A program made the position numbers and the translations under genes. A stretch of DNA of 64,000 nt from Punica granatum (taxonomy: Eukaryota; Streptophyta; Magnoliopsida; Myrtales; Lythraceae). The DNA lies in contig NC_045132.1 in NCBI RefSeq assembly GCF_007655135.1, forward strand, positions 20,144,354 through 20,208,353, in the 5' to 3' direction. The notes beneath the pieces are model-generated. The model worked only from the letters and a program-made list of their open reading frames with translations, ran no database searches and was not told the DNA's origin. This document shows, piece by piece, positions 25,126 to 35,846 of this stretch; position 1 is the stretch's first letter; each line of letters starts with the position of its first letter.

Positions 25126-25449
25126 ATCCAATAATATTTTAACTGCTCTGCATATTTGATGAAAAATAATTGATTAATCTATCTGTGAAGGTCATATAGT
25201 CCTTTAGTAAATTCTAAAAAACTTAGTGTGTGTATATGTGCGTACATATTTTTTCGATAAATACTACAGCTTCCCTTGGAAATATGAAGTTGGATTTGAG
25301 AAGGAAAAAAATTAAAAGAACAGCATATATCTTGGAGATCATTCCAAACGATTCATCAATATACTCTTCTTCTTCTTCTTTTTCCTATCCTCGTTATAAT
25401 TCATGACCTTTTTCATTTATTATTGAAAGCATGGAGGAATTCTACGAAA

Positions 25450-25502
25450 ATAGAGGAAAAGGTTGTGGTGGCACTAGAGGTAAGAGGTTTCGAGTTCATT
25501 CC
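25450..25502 (+). repeat. Fragment of a SINE-like family A head
   Basis: A forward copy of only the tRNA-like head (ggtggcactagaggtaagag followed by gtttcgagttcattcc), immediately left of a full reverse copy. The two heads face in opposite orientations. Confidence 0.4.
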
Positions 25503-25519
25503 ATATCCTCTTTGTATAA

Positions 25520-25675
25520 ATTTTCGGTTATAAGGGAGGTCCATGTTCCTAGTAAATTGAAATAAAAATCATAAATATCTAATAAAGGGGTATGAGTAGT
25601 CTCACTGGGTATCGAACCTGAGACCTCTTGGTCAACAAGCTAGAAGTGCACCACTATGCTATTCTCTCTCTTGAT
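25520..25675 (-). mobile_element. SINE-like family A, complete copy with 14-bp target duplication
   Basis: This is the reference copy. On the minus strand it has a tRNA-like head with box A (agcatagtggtgcac) and box B (ggttcgatacc, matching GGTTCGANNCC), then a body with gagactactcatacccc and a cttataaccgaaaa tail. Identical 14-bp sequences (tcctctttgtataa) flank it at 25506-25519 and 25676-25689. Internal polymerase III boxes, an A-rich tail and a long target duplication define a SINE mobilised by a LINE machinery. Confidence 0.85.
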
Positions 25676-26211
25676 TCCTCTTTGTATAACTTTTCTCTTT
25701 CCTTTTACTCTTACAATCGGAATAAAGAAAATTCTAAAAGATTATTAGATTTGCCTTGAGTGAATAATAATATCACTAGTGTATTGCACTCACAAGATGC
25801 CGCGGGTCAGGAAATTTTTTCGACAACTTGTTGATTTGTCATAGTAATTTGCGTAATATCTAATATATGTTTTAAGTGACTAAAAATAATGATAAAATTG
25901 CTTATGTGTAAAATTATGAATACTTGATGAGGGATGGATCTTGGAATTTTGCCCAAGGGAGGTGACGTTCAAAGAAACTTTATATTATAAAGTTAAGGGG
26001 GCGAGTACGATAATTTCATTGAAAAATTGATAAACTCGATACACTCTAATAGAAATTTAGTAATTTTTGTCTTGCCCAAGGGGGACAACCCATCCCCCCG
26101 CTTGATTGATAGTAAAGGTTCAAGATTTTTCAAAAGATTGTACTAATTAATATTTCATATGGTATAAAAACTAATATTTCTTTTCAATATTAGTTCGAAT
26201 TTTCAATATAT

Positions 26212-26370
26212 CTTTTTTCGGATACAAGAGAGATCCATGAGCTTAGTACAATGAAATATAAATCCTAATAGCTAATAAAGGGGTACCGGTAGTCCCACTA
26301 AATATCGAACTTGTAACATCTTGATTGTCAGGCGAGGAACTGTGCCACTGCGTTGACACCATCTTTAATG
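26212..26370 (-). repeat. SINE-like family A copy
   Basis: Reverse orientation: tttcggatacaagagagatcc tail side (split as seen), body ataaaggggtac, head atcgaacttgtaacatc and gtgccactgcgtt. Full length, moderately diverged. Confidence 0.65.
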
Positions 26371-26584
26371 AATTTTCAATATTTCAAATTACACTATCAA
26401 GATCGCAATATAATAGGTCTTAAGTGGTTCACTAATTTTAAGTGGACAATTTTTTTTACAATAAGTTCGATATTTGTTAAAAGCATATCGTGGCCAAGGC
26501 CAAGTTAATACCCAAACAAGAATTGGTTTCATCCAATATGTTAGTCTAATATTGTGTTTCACGGTTAAAAAAGAGCATTTTTAG

Positions 26585-27062
26585 CGTCACAAATTAAAAG
26601 AATCTAATTAAATTGGTGAATTATAATATATTTTTTGATCTACATAGGTTGGTTCTAGGTGACTCGATGCTTGTATCCTTAGGTAAGCCCTCGGGAATGA
26701 GTCTTGTGATTGGAGAAAATTCACAATCAGCAGAAGCTCATCTCATAGTAGGTAGAATTTGCTCGAACGAAGATTAGTTTGACCTAGAGAACTTTCAAAT
26801 ATCAAGTGATACACATAAAGAACAAAATCACAAATAAAAAGAGACTATTTGAGTTGGTGACAAATTCAAAATAGGTTTTTGATCAATGTTGGATGGTTTT
26901 AAGTGAGTTTGCGCTTGTTATCTTTAGTTTTGACATTTGGTGCAAGTCTTGTGATTGGAGAAAATTCAAAATCGCGAAAGGTTTACCCCTTAGTTGGTTG
27001 AGTTCGCTCGAATCTAGATTAGTCGGATTATTGGACTTCCAAATATCAAATGGTACACAGTC
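26585..27062 (+). repeat. Tandem duplication of about 243 bp, each unit carrying a SINE-like family B copy
   Basis: Units start with cacaaatta.aag / cacaaataaaaag and run through ttttttgatc.a, a family B head and the shared cttgtgattggagaaaattc phrase. They end with tcaaatatcaa.tg.tacaca. Both B copies (about 26640-26820 and 26875-27062) are forward. The insertion sits at the same place in each unit, so it predates the duplication. Confidence 0.55.
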
Positions 27063-28726
27063 GAGAAAAGATATTTATATACTTAATTTAATAAAAATTG
27101 AAAATTTTAAAAAAGAAAAAGTAAAAGAAAAGTTGCTAATTTATTTTTTAGAAGAAAAATAAAAAAGCTATTTCCATTCTTTTCATATTTATGGCAATCA
27201 ATAATAAAAAAAATAAGAAAGGAAAAATCATGAGAATGACACATGCCTTCTATAAACAAGAGATTTACTTTATTAGTATGATACTAATAGTGGTGGTCCA
27301 AGAAAGTTTGTGGCCTGAAACCAAATTTTATTACGGGCCTTTGATTTGTTAAATAAAATCAATATAATTTTTTTTATTTCAAATCAATTATTCTAAACTT
27401 TTAGATTCACAATTATAAATTCAATCATTATTATCCATCTGTCCAAAATTAGGTGGCTTTTCTTTTTCTTTTTTGCCAGAATTAGGTTGCTAATTCATTT
27501 AATCTTTATGAAGAGAATAGCAGAGCTTAGGTAAATTAAGTTAGATGTATACAACTCCTTCCAGACGAAGCAAAGTTACAGATAAATACATTGAATTTTT
27601 GAAAGAAGAGAAAATTGAATATAGGAAAGAAAAGGAAAATAAAAATAGTAATTCATTTGAAATAAAAAAAAATAGTGACCATATAGTAAATTGCAATTGA
27701 TAGAGGCCAGGAAAAATAATTAGAAATTTCGGGAAAAATGGGAAATAATTTCTTTTAAAGAGAAAAATAGGGATTGGTTGGAAACTAATTTAATAGAAGG
27801 TGACCAGTCACTGCACATGAGAAAGAATTGTTGGCTAATTTAAAATTATCTCTATTTTTATTTCATTAAAAATTTATTAACTAATGATAAGATTACTTAA
27901 TGGATTCATCATTACTTACTAATGATTGTTTATTAATTCAATTTGAATAATCGTACTCTATAAATGGCATTTAGTAGGATTTGTAGATGTGTGGAATTGA
28001 AGCCACAAAGACAAAAGCTTGAAAGTAAGAGAAGTTTAATAGATAAGAGAATATTCTGAGCATTCATATAAACGAGTACGGTGTACTTGGTTCCTATTGG
28101 TTAGTGCAAGACCGTTAGGAATGGATCCCGTCCAAGCTACGTTGAATCCAAGGGATAGTGTTGCACAGCTCCCTTGCGCATTGTGGGAGGCATCAACTGT
28201 TTTCAAGAAGCGATATTGTGCTTTTTAGCTTGAATTTGAGATATTATATTTTGGTTTATTTTTACAAACAAGAATAAGTTGAATTATCCTATTAATTGTG
28301 TTATTTGGGGATCTTAATTTATTAAACATAAATAGCGTAATTAAATAAATTATAAATTTGACATTATTAAATTTGGGAAGGGGTGGCCTCAAGCAAGGCT
28401 TTAGTAGCCTTATGCTTGGCCATTCCTGCATATGAGGAGAAATGGAACGTAATATAAGGATACTTTGGACAGTTAACAGTAAAAATCAGTCCCATATAAA
28501 AAATTTGAAAAGAATTCTTAAATTTATAAAAAAAAATTAAGTAACATAATTTATCAGTTCGAACTCTTAGTCAATAGCCATGTGATAATATATGTATGTT
28601 TTGGGAATATTCGCTCTTGTTTTATGAGGACTTGTTATTTCAAAATATCCAATATACCATGAAATAAATGATCAAATATTCAAGAAACAGAAAAGGAAAT
28701 GTAAGAACAAATTACTTTCCTTAACA
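27063..28726. other. AT-rich intergenic stretch, no gene
   Basis: No coding signal recognised. A more balanced patch lies at 28070-28210, but no domain, hairpin or transposon end could be assigned. Confidence 0.4.
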
Positions 28727-28741
28727 AAGGCGAGGGCGACA

Positions 28742-28902
28742 GACCAAGAGAGGAAATAGTACAGTGATGTACTTTTCGTCTAATGACCAAAAGATCCCAG
28801 GTTTCATATTCAGTGGAACTACCCGTGCCCATTTATTAGATATTTAGAATTTCTATTTTAATATAATAGTCTCGTAAGCCTCTCTTATAATAAAAAAAAA
28901 AA
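28742..28902 (+). mobile_element. SINE-like family A, complete copy with 15-bp target duplication
   Basis: Forward copy: head with atagtacagtgatgtac, box-B-like cccaggtttcatattc, body with gtgcccatttattagatatt, and a tail of 13 A. Flanks 28727-28741 and 28903-28917 match at 13 of 15 positions. The duplication is GC-rich (ggcga.cgcgac), so the match is unlikely by chance. Confidence 0.85.
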
Positions 28903-28917
28903 AAGGCGACCGCGACA

Positions 28918-30306
28918 ATCCGGGGTCAAGTTTTGTATATGAGGGCCATGCACTGGGTAGTGCATAATATTCAAAGATCACTTTCAATGTTCCTTCAACT
29001 TCACATGCAATTTCTACATATGTACATAACATTGCTTGTTGACGTGTGGAATGTTCCGACGAAGTGACCATTGGCGAGGGGTCCATTCATTATTGTGCAT
29101 TATCCTATCCGGCCTTACATGCGGTGTGGCTTGGGTAATATTTGATTGTGCATTGATTACGTGGAGATCTTAAAATCATAACTTCCGTCCCTGCGCAATT
29201 GGAAAGATAACCATGAAAACGAGCGGGTGCGAATTGACACTTACAGTGTATCCTTTACAGGTAATCCAGCCACTGGGAATCCATGAGGTCTCTATTGGCT
29301 GTGGTTAATTTCCTATGGATAGGATCTTAAGAATTTTTGGATAATCAATAATGTAGATATTGTTGAGGTGAAACATTATGATGGTTGATTCAGTTCAGGT
29401 ATACACGAACATACTTTTGTTTGTTGGATTATACACGAATATACCGTTAATAATTAACAACCGGAGGATTGCCTAATCAGATGTCTAATCACGCGGGAAG
29501 TGATGATTATGACGTATTATGTACTTTTTATCAGTATTCGTAAAAAAGGTACTTTTTATTGGTCTATGGTACAACTTGGTATATGCACAAACACATTAGT
29601 GATTAGACATAAGATACTTTCTTTAACGGATGATATATATATATATATATATATATATCTAATGAAATTATGAGATATTTTCAGTTTATTTGTCAAATTA
29701 ATTAATTTTTTATGTTAAAAATGAGTATAGTATAAACCTAGATTTTTTTTTCGTCACAAACTTAGAATATAGTTGGTTCTCTCTCCCTGTTACTAAATGA
29801 GGCTCCCTTTACGGTTACTTCTTTTGTTCAGTAATTGTATTTCTCGGCAACTTTTAAATCTAAATCTTATATATAATTGGAAAATGAAGAGGGAGGATTA
29901 ATGACGCCGCTTCAATCTTTAAATTCTCAACAACCTCATAGCTCAACCCTTCATATATCTCATGACTTTAATTAAACACTTTTATTTATTACATGATTGA
30001 CATATATTAATCCACCACATTAATTAAAATGTGAAAATTCTCAAAAAAAATAATATTAATTAATTACATGCTTAATATAATTGAATTATTATCTAATGAT
30101 CTATATATAAAATAATATAAAATATATAGTCAAATTATAATCTCGCTCAAGCGCTGGTGCAATGGCTAATTTAAATTTAACTCATCAACATGAGACTGAG
30201 AACCATAACTTATTTGACATCACACAGTGCGACATGATGAATGAGAAATGGCCACATTTATCATTAATTACTCCTTTTATTTGTACTCGAAGCTAGTGGG
30301 CACTTA
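28918..30306. other. Intergenic stretch, no gene seen
   Basis: It contains a (TA)n run at about 29632-29658 and otherwise AT-rich DNA with short random ORFs. Confidence 0.4.
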
Positions 30307-30690
30307 GGGCAACTCCAGCGAAAGTGACTCCCACACACGTGGCACTTGAGGGCACCCACCCCGGCACTTCTGCCCATTGGAAGATGCCTTTTGGAGGCAC
30401 TCCCTCGGGCGAGTACCCGGCCAATGAGAGCAGGCCGTGCAGCCTGCTGCTGGTCCATGCGGTCTACCCTTTGACTTTTTCTTTTTATTAAAAAAAAAGG
30501 TAAAAAAAAGAAAGGGAGAGAAAAATAAAGTGTGGGTCCTTATAGACAATCAAATGAGTGCCTTCCCATTTGAGTGATTTTCTAGATGAGTGTCTTCATG
30601 TGATGGGTGTCTTCCTTTTTAATGTGGCGCTGATATGGTATCGGGTAAGGACCTCTTGGCACCCAAGAGTCACTCCCATTGTACTTGCCC
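30307..30690. mobile_element. PIF/Harbinger-like MITE (Tourist type), 384 bp
   Basis: Starts gggcaactccagcgaaagtg; the reverse complement of the end is gggcaagtacaatgggagtg, so the terminal inverted repeats are about 25-35 bp. TTA lies immediately outside both ends (30304-30306 and 30691-30693). A 3-bp TTA/TWA duplication is diagnostic of PIF/Harbinger insertion. The interior is GC-rich and non-coding. Confidence 0.75.
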
Positions 30691-31059
30691 TTAACCAGTT
30701 GGCGAGGCACTAGCAAGGGAATGATTGATTGGGTTCAAATTTTTTCAAACTTGAGGATTTACAACGAAAATTGTATGTTAAATGTGTCAAAACAAAAAAA
30801 GAGCAAAGAGAACAAAAAAATGCCGGTGAGATATTTATGATGGGTGCTATCCCCTGACCTATTTAAAAGTGTAATGACTATTAACCACGACGACATATGC
30901 AGGCAGGAACAAAGCCAAAAATTATGTTCAAGGGGCAATACACAAATACCAACTATATATTTCTAATATATATTTTTAATTATAAAAAAAAGCTCACCAG
31001 CTTAAACTAGTGAAATAAAAATTTTAATAACTAATAGTACAATTTAAGTTTTAAAATTT

Positions 31060-31165
31060 TTTTTCAGTGTGAACCCTAGTATCCGAAAGTCCAATTAGGC
31101 CCCGATTAATCCAGTCGAGTCGGGTCAGCAAACTAGCCGAGTTTTTGTGAATGTAGAAAATCCAA
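31060..31165 (-). repeat. SINE-like family B, truncated copy
   Basis: Reverse orientation: tttttcagtgtgaaccctag tail side and body gtccaattaggccccgatta and cgagtcgggtcag. The tRNA-like head is missing beyond about 31165. Confidence 0.6.
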
Positions 31166-31571
31166 GCTGATAACTTTTTGGAAGTGATTTTGTTTTATTC
31201 TAAGAAAGGATGAATTATTACTATAGTCCTTGAGATTTTTAAATCTCAATATATAAGTACAAATTTCTTCCTTCTCTCTTAAATGAACAGTTAAAACTTT
31301 TAGATTTTCAGCAGGACTTAATTTTAAAGAATTCCCAGGCAATAAGCTAGATAGTAAAAATTTTAAGTGATCAAAATTAGAGGGAGTAAGCAACCTCAAC
31401 CCCTAGGAAGAGAATACGAGTTTGAATTTCAGGAGATGCACTTATTGGAAATGAGAGTAATCTTTAATACTTTATCTCCGAAATTGCAAGAGCAATGTCT
31501 TCCACAATTTTTTTGTATTAAGTTCATGAGCCTCCCTTGTAACCGTAAAAAAAAAAGGAAGAAATAAAAAA

Positions 31572-31738
31572 GAGGACAGTGCAGCGGCGCACGCTTTCAT
31601 TTAATAATCAAAAGGTTCCAGATTCGGTGCTCGTAGTGGAATTATATGTGTGCATTTATCAGCTATTATATTATGATATTACGATTTCTATTGTCAATGT
31701 ATTAGGGTCACAGGGCTTTCTTGTTACCGGAAAAAAAG
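31572..31738 (+). repeat. SINE-like family A copy
   Basis: Forward: head gacagtgcagcggcgcacgc, box B gttccagattcggtgctc, tail cttgttaccggaaaaaaa. The flanks are A-rich, so the target duplication is unclear. Confidence 0.65.
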
Positions 31739-32790
31739 GTGGGGATTTACAATTTTTTGGGGTAAAACTTGAATAATTGAATTTTTATGTATATATATAT
31801 ATATAGAAATTTGCAAATGAAAGGGGAGCAAATTGACCCCACCTTGGAGTGGCTCCGTCCCTGTATGTAGGGATGGACCAAGGAGAGGGAATGATGAAGG
31901 AACGATCGCTCCCCTTAGAATTTTGATGTTTTAAGAAAATTTATTCATTATTCTTTATTTTTTTATATAAAATTTCTTGTATTTAACCCTTAATTCGAAA
32001 AAAGTACCTTCTTATTTGCCCTCGACCCCTAAATCCAAATTATGGCTCGTCCCGGACATATTAGTTTGAGATAAATGTAGTTTGGGATGAATAATTAAAT
32101 ATGAGATCTATATATATATAGTCCTGGCTATTTTTTCTAAGATCTATTGAGCATCTTTGCCATGCCACATAGTAGCGCACTATCTGCCTATGGTTGTTGA
32201 TCATCAATCTATGACTACTCCTCGCAAAGGCATGCCTCAGTCGCTAGTCGGGTCCCAACAAGTCTCATTTAAAAATTCAGTTTTTCTTTTTTAACAGACA
32301 AGATTTAACCTAGATTACCGAAATCCGATTTTTTTCCTTTGATATTATTCACCAGAACAGACGAGCTTGTTAGTATAAGCGGTCGTACTATAGTTGTTGC
32401 CATGATTGTCGTTGACATACTATAAGAAGATTTCTGCTATATTATCATGTTGGGTGATGAATATTACTATATTATCCCCAAAAAAGACCGATATTTAATC
32501 ATGGAAATAAGTTATTTCAAAGCATTAAGCAGATAACTTCGCAAAATTGGAGATCCCTAATTCAATTACATTATTATCATGAAGATACAATAATTTAGTT
32601 GGACATGAAATGTAAATAATTGCCTAAAGATAAATGTGAATTCATAATTAACTGATGCTTTCTCTATATATGAAACTCTTCCAATTGATTTTTTTTCTTT
32701 TTAATTTCGAAACCTATTCCTAACAAAATGTGCAAATCTTAATCCCCGCAAATAAAGGAAAATCTTTACCTTTAACTATATCTATATGTT
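31739..32790. other. Intergenic stretch and distal SAUR upstream region
   Basis: No gene. (TA)n at about 31789-31804 and near 32110. The last few hundred bases probably include the SAUR promoter. Confidence 0.4.
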
Positions 32791-32800
32791 GTATATATAG
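32791..32800 (+). promoter_or_regulatory. Probable TATA box of the SAUR gene
   Basis: gtatatatag lies 104 bp upstream of the start codon. A tgtctc motif, the core of the auxin-response element, occurs in the leader at 32881-32886; its use in this position is inference. Confidence 0.5.
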
Positions 32801-32903
32801 TGAACCCCGTTATTCCTCTCGGACCTCAATTCGACTCTCCAACCTAAGAATATAATCGCTTTTCAATTTCGACGCCACATTGTCTCTTTCTCTTCACATA
32901 TTC

Positions 32904-33284
32904 ATGCACGATTCGAAGCCGAAGTATCCGACAATGATCGGGAGACTCTTAAAGAAGTTCGGCAGTAACCGCTCCAACAATGTCTACACACGGCTCTCGG
33001 GTACCGATAAGCCAGTTCGGGCTAGGAAGGGTTACATAGTGATATATGTGGGTCCTGAAGCCGAAAGGTATGAAATTCCCGTGATGTATCTGTCGTTCCC
33101 AGAATTCAAAGAGCTGATCACCAGGGAATCGGCCGAAGAAGATGCGCTCGATATCAAGATCACTGGACCTCTTCATCTTAAGTGCAGCCCCATGGTGTTC
33201 AAGGGTGTGGTGCAGCATATAAAGGACGTCTGTGCACTTTTTGGCCCGCGAGTAGTTGTTCCGTATTATACGTATATGCAGTGA
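32904..33284 (+). CDS. Small auxin-up RNA (SAUR) family protein, intronless
   Basis: The product is 126 residues from the first ATG, or 116 from the second (32934), where MIGRLLKKFG looks like a more typical SAUR start. The SAUR domain spans about residues 39-107: RKGYIVIYVG, then ERYEIPVMYLSFPEFKELI, and the C-terminal PMVFKGVVQHIKD. The absence of an intron, small size and basic N-terminus fit the family. SAUR proteins respond rapidly to auxin and other signals. Many inhibit PP2C-D phosphatases at the plasma membrane, raising H+-ATPase activity and cell expansion; this is family knowledge, not shown here. The usual hydrophobic FEHLL-like motif is replaced by SFPEFKELI, placing it in a divergent SAUR branch. 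It is a single gene, not a cluster. Confidence 0.9.
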   Translation: MHDSKPKYPTMIGRLLKKFGSNRSNNVYTRLSGTDKPVRARKGYIVIYVGPEAERYEIPVMYLSFPEFKELITRESAEEDALDIKITGPLHLKCSPMVFKGVVQHIKDVCALFGPRVVVPYYTYMQ

Positions 33285-33829
33285 AAAAATGATCGGTTTT
33301 CTGCTGTGTCTATATAATCTTGAAGAATCTTATCAAGGGATGAACTTTTTATGTTGAGTCCCGTTATGAGCCCAGGATCGTAGATTGGAGTCATTCCAAG
33401 TTCCAACTCACATACAGTTTAATACGACTCATATGCGGCAACTTTGTACATTTGGTCGTTTCAATCGATTATTCATACGTGTTGTGTCCTTTCTCCTTTT
33501 CCTTCACTCTCGTGCAGGACCTATTGATCTTATTATACTCATATTTGCAGGAGAGATAATTCAAAGATTCTCAATGTCAATAAATACATTTAATTTTGAT
33601 AGAACTCTTGTTTTCTTTTATCTTTTCAGGCGAATAGACTATGTTATGTATTGTGTGCATGTATTAAACTGACAAGTTCTCTAGCCTTGGTTTCAATAAA
33701 GATTCCTCGATGAGCTATACCCTATGCAAGTATTAGACTTTCCCCGATCATCAGCTAACTGATTAGAAAGGGGTAATATAATTATGCTTTTGTCGTTAGA
33801 CATCCTCAGTCAATCGATACAATCACGAA
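33285..33829. other. 3' flank of the SAUR gene
   Basis: No second SAUR or other gene seen. Short ORFs here are unstructured. Confidence 0.4.
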
Positions 33830-33930
33830 ATTTTTTACTTTTTGGGTCATAAGAGAGGCCGTAACCCGAGTACAATGAAATAAAAAGTCTAATAGTTAAA
33901 GGGGCACGGCTATTATTCCCACCACCAATC
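33830..33930 (-). repeat. SINE-like family A, head-truncated copy
   Basis: Reverse: gggtcataagagaggccgta tail side and body aaaggggcacgg..tattcccacca. The tRNA-like head is lost. Confidence 0.5.
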
Positions 33931-34164
33931 ACGAAAGACTTATTTCACTCTCATACTAGCGTAAGTGGCCGCCATGACATTCTGAATTTTAACAAACGAC
34001 GCAATTGTAGCTGAGGAAAAGGAAAAAGAACCAAGTTGCGACCTAGCTAGCCAGTGATTAAGACCGTAAGCGAAGATAAAACCATAGTCACCCCAAGCAC
34101 CACGCGCCTTTCCCGATTCAAGTCCTAGGTCCACCCCCGAGGCTATGTATATATAGTAGACTTC

Positions 34165-34495
34165 ATTATCTTTAAATGCAATGTATGGGTGCATAATAAA
34201 TGCAATAGGATGTCTTAATAATTACAATTAAATATTATGAAAAAAAGAAAATAACGAAGAATAATTATAAAAATTATAAAATATAGACACCTAAATTTAA
34301 GTATTTTAAATGAGAACATCACAATATACTACTAGAAAATATAATAATAATAATTTTCAAGCTTAGGTCTCTATATTTGAAACTAATATATATAACGATC
34401 TCGAATATTATTAACACAAATATATAAACACAAACAAATTAAATATAAGAATCAGTCATAGAATCATTGTCACTAAATTGATTAAATCACTCTAA
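34165..34495. repeat. AT-rich tandem repeat, copy 1, left part (split by the Ty3 element)
   Basis: The order of phrases (atgcaataggatgtctta, tagacacctaaat, gaacatcacaatata, ataagaatcagtcat) recurs in copy 2 at about 40746-41830. The retrotransposon sits inside copy 1, which resumes at 40445. Confidence 0.8.
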
Positions 34496-34901
34496 TGTCA
34501 CGGGCTTGCTATTTTATCTTGCGTTCCCTACCTGTGCGGCCCTAGAATCGCTATTCTAGGCAGCCTTTCCCTTTACAGAACTTCTAAAGAGAGAAACTAG
34601 AGAGAGAAGCTCTGGAGAATGATACTTGTATTGCTTTTTCAAGTGTGTGTACAAATGAGAAGGTGATGCCCCCTTATATAGGCACTCGGTATTTAATATA
34701 CATTCAACTACTTCTACCATCTACCGGTATAAATGCAATTATCCCAACTACCGATATTAATTACAGAAGACTCGGGAAACTTCTAGAAGGTTCGGGGACC
34801 GAGCCTCTCTAGTAGACTCCATCGCACGCATTCCCTAGCAAACCTCAACAACTTCGGGCTCCCTCGATCATCTTCGATGTTAAGAAGGTCCGTTCGTAAC
34901 A
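34496..34901 (-). repeat. Ty3 element 3' LTR
   Basis: 406 bp, about 5% different from the partner. It contains a perfect 7-bp inverted repeat (cctagaa...ttctagg, 34541-34560) and a tatataa motif on the minus strand. Confidence 0.95.
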
Positions 34902-34910
34902 TTCTCCCCT
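34902..34910 (-). other. Polypurine tract of the Ty3 element
   Basis: On the minus strand aggggagaa immediately precedes the 3' LTR. This is the expected primer for plus-strand DNA synthesis. Confidence 0.8.
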
Positions 34911-34960
34911 ACCTATTTTGGCGACGCCCTCGTCGCATCCTCTGCATAAAAAGCCTCGAT

Positions 34961-35282
34961 CTACTTTGTAAACTGCCACAAGTCTTCGGCAGGTTCCCAA
35001 CTTGCCTCACTCTCGGATAACCCCTTCCATTTGATGAGGTACTCATGCTTCAGCTTGCACCAACGTTTCCTCACGACCCGATCAGCCAAGATTTGCTCGA
35101 CATCCTGGTCGTATGCCGCCTTTGCCCCAATTGGTGTATGCGAGGACTCGGCCATGCTTGGATCTTCCTTGTCCTCTTGGAACAGCTTTAGCATACTCAC
35201 GTGGAATACCGGGTGGAGCTTTAATTTCTTAGGGAGTTCCACCTTATACGCCACGTTACCTACGCGTTGGAGGACTTGGAAT
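34961..35282 (-). pseudogene. Ty3 pol C-terminus: end of integrase and chromodomain
   Basis: The ORF carries the conserved post-integrase phrase LHPVFHVSMLK, then a chromodomain with YLIKWKG and ATWEP-like ASWEP. It ends at a stop 60 bp before the LTR. The usual first aromatic-cage region is variable. Chromodomains steer integration toward particular chromatin. This part is separated from the rest of integrase by the nested hAT-type element. Confidence 0.9.
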
Positions 35283-35838
35283 CATTGTTATCAGAACCGG
35301 ACCGGACCGGCCGGTTCGACCGGTCGGACAGGGAACCGGCACCAAGTCCGGTCCGGTTCGCCTAAAAATCGAAATGGCAGCTTTGAACCGCCGGACCCAT
35401 TGAACCGGCCGATTTTAAGCAAAATTTCATTAAACCGGTCGGTTCTATGGGTTTTTATGGGTTTCCTATTTAATGTAAAAATTGGTTGGTTGTGTAAAGA
35501 TTTGAACTCATGACCTCTTACTTTTCATATTAGCATACTACCAACCAAGCCACCACCACTTTTTTGTTCTTTTAACTCTACTTTTAAGTACTTATTAAAA
35601 TAAAATATTTATTTTGAAGTAAGAAATATTAAATATAGATACTTTCTTATACTATTGTTATATTTCTTTAAAATCATCATACTTTTATCTTAATTATCAT
35701 AATTTTTTTAATAATATGAATATTTATTTTATTTTAAATAAACGAGCGGTCCGACCCATCGAACCCCCGGTTGGACCCATAAACCCATGACCCCGTACCC
35801 CTTCCGGTTCATCATCCGGTCCGGTTCTGATAACACTG
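35283..35838. mobile_element. Nested hAT-type MITE, 556 bp, with 8-bp target duplication
   Basis: Termini are cattgttatcagaaccgg and, inverted, cagtgttatcagaaccgg; the inverted repeats are about 22 bp. cttggaat is duplicated exactly at 35275-35282 and 35839-35846; 8 bp is the hAT value. There is no transposase. The ends are rich in accgg phrases. A tRNA-like segment lies inside (about 35490-35580). It interrupts integrase of the Ty3 element and is therefore younger than it. Confidence 0.85.
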
Positions 35839-35846
35839 CTTGGAAT

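Noticed and set aside
25600..25660. Possible tRNA genes at box B matches
   Set aside because: Box B hits across the window belong to SINE-like copies with A-tails and target duplications and cannot fold as complete tRNAs.
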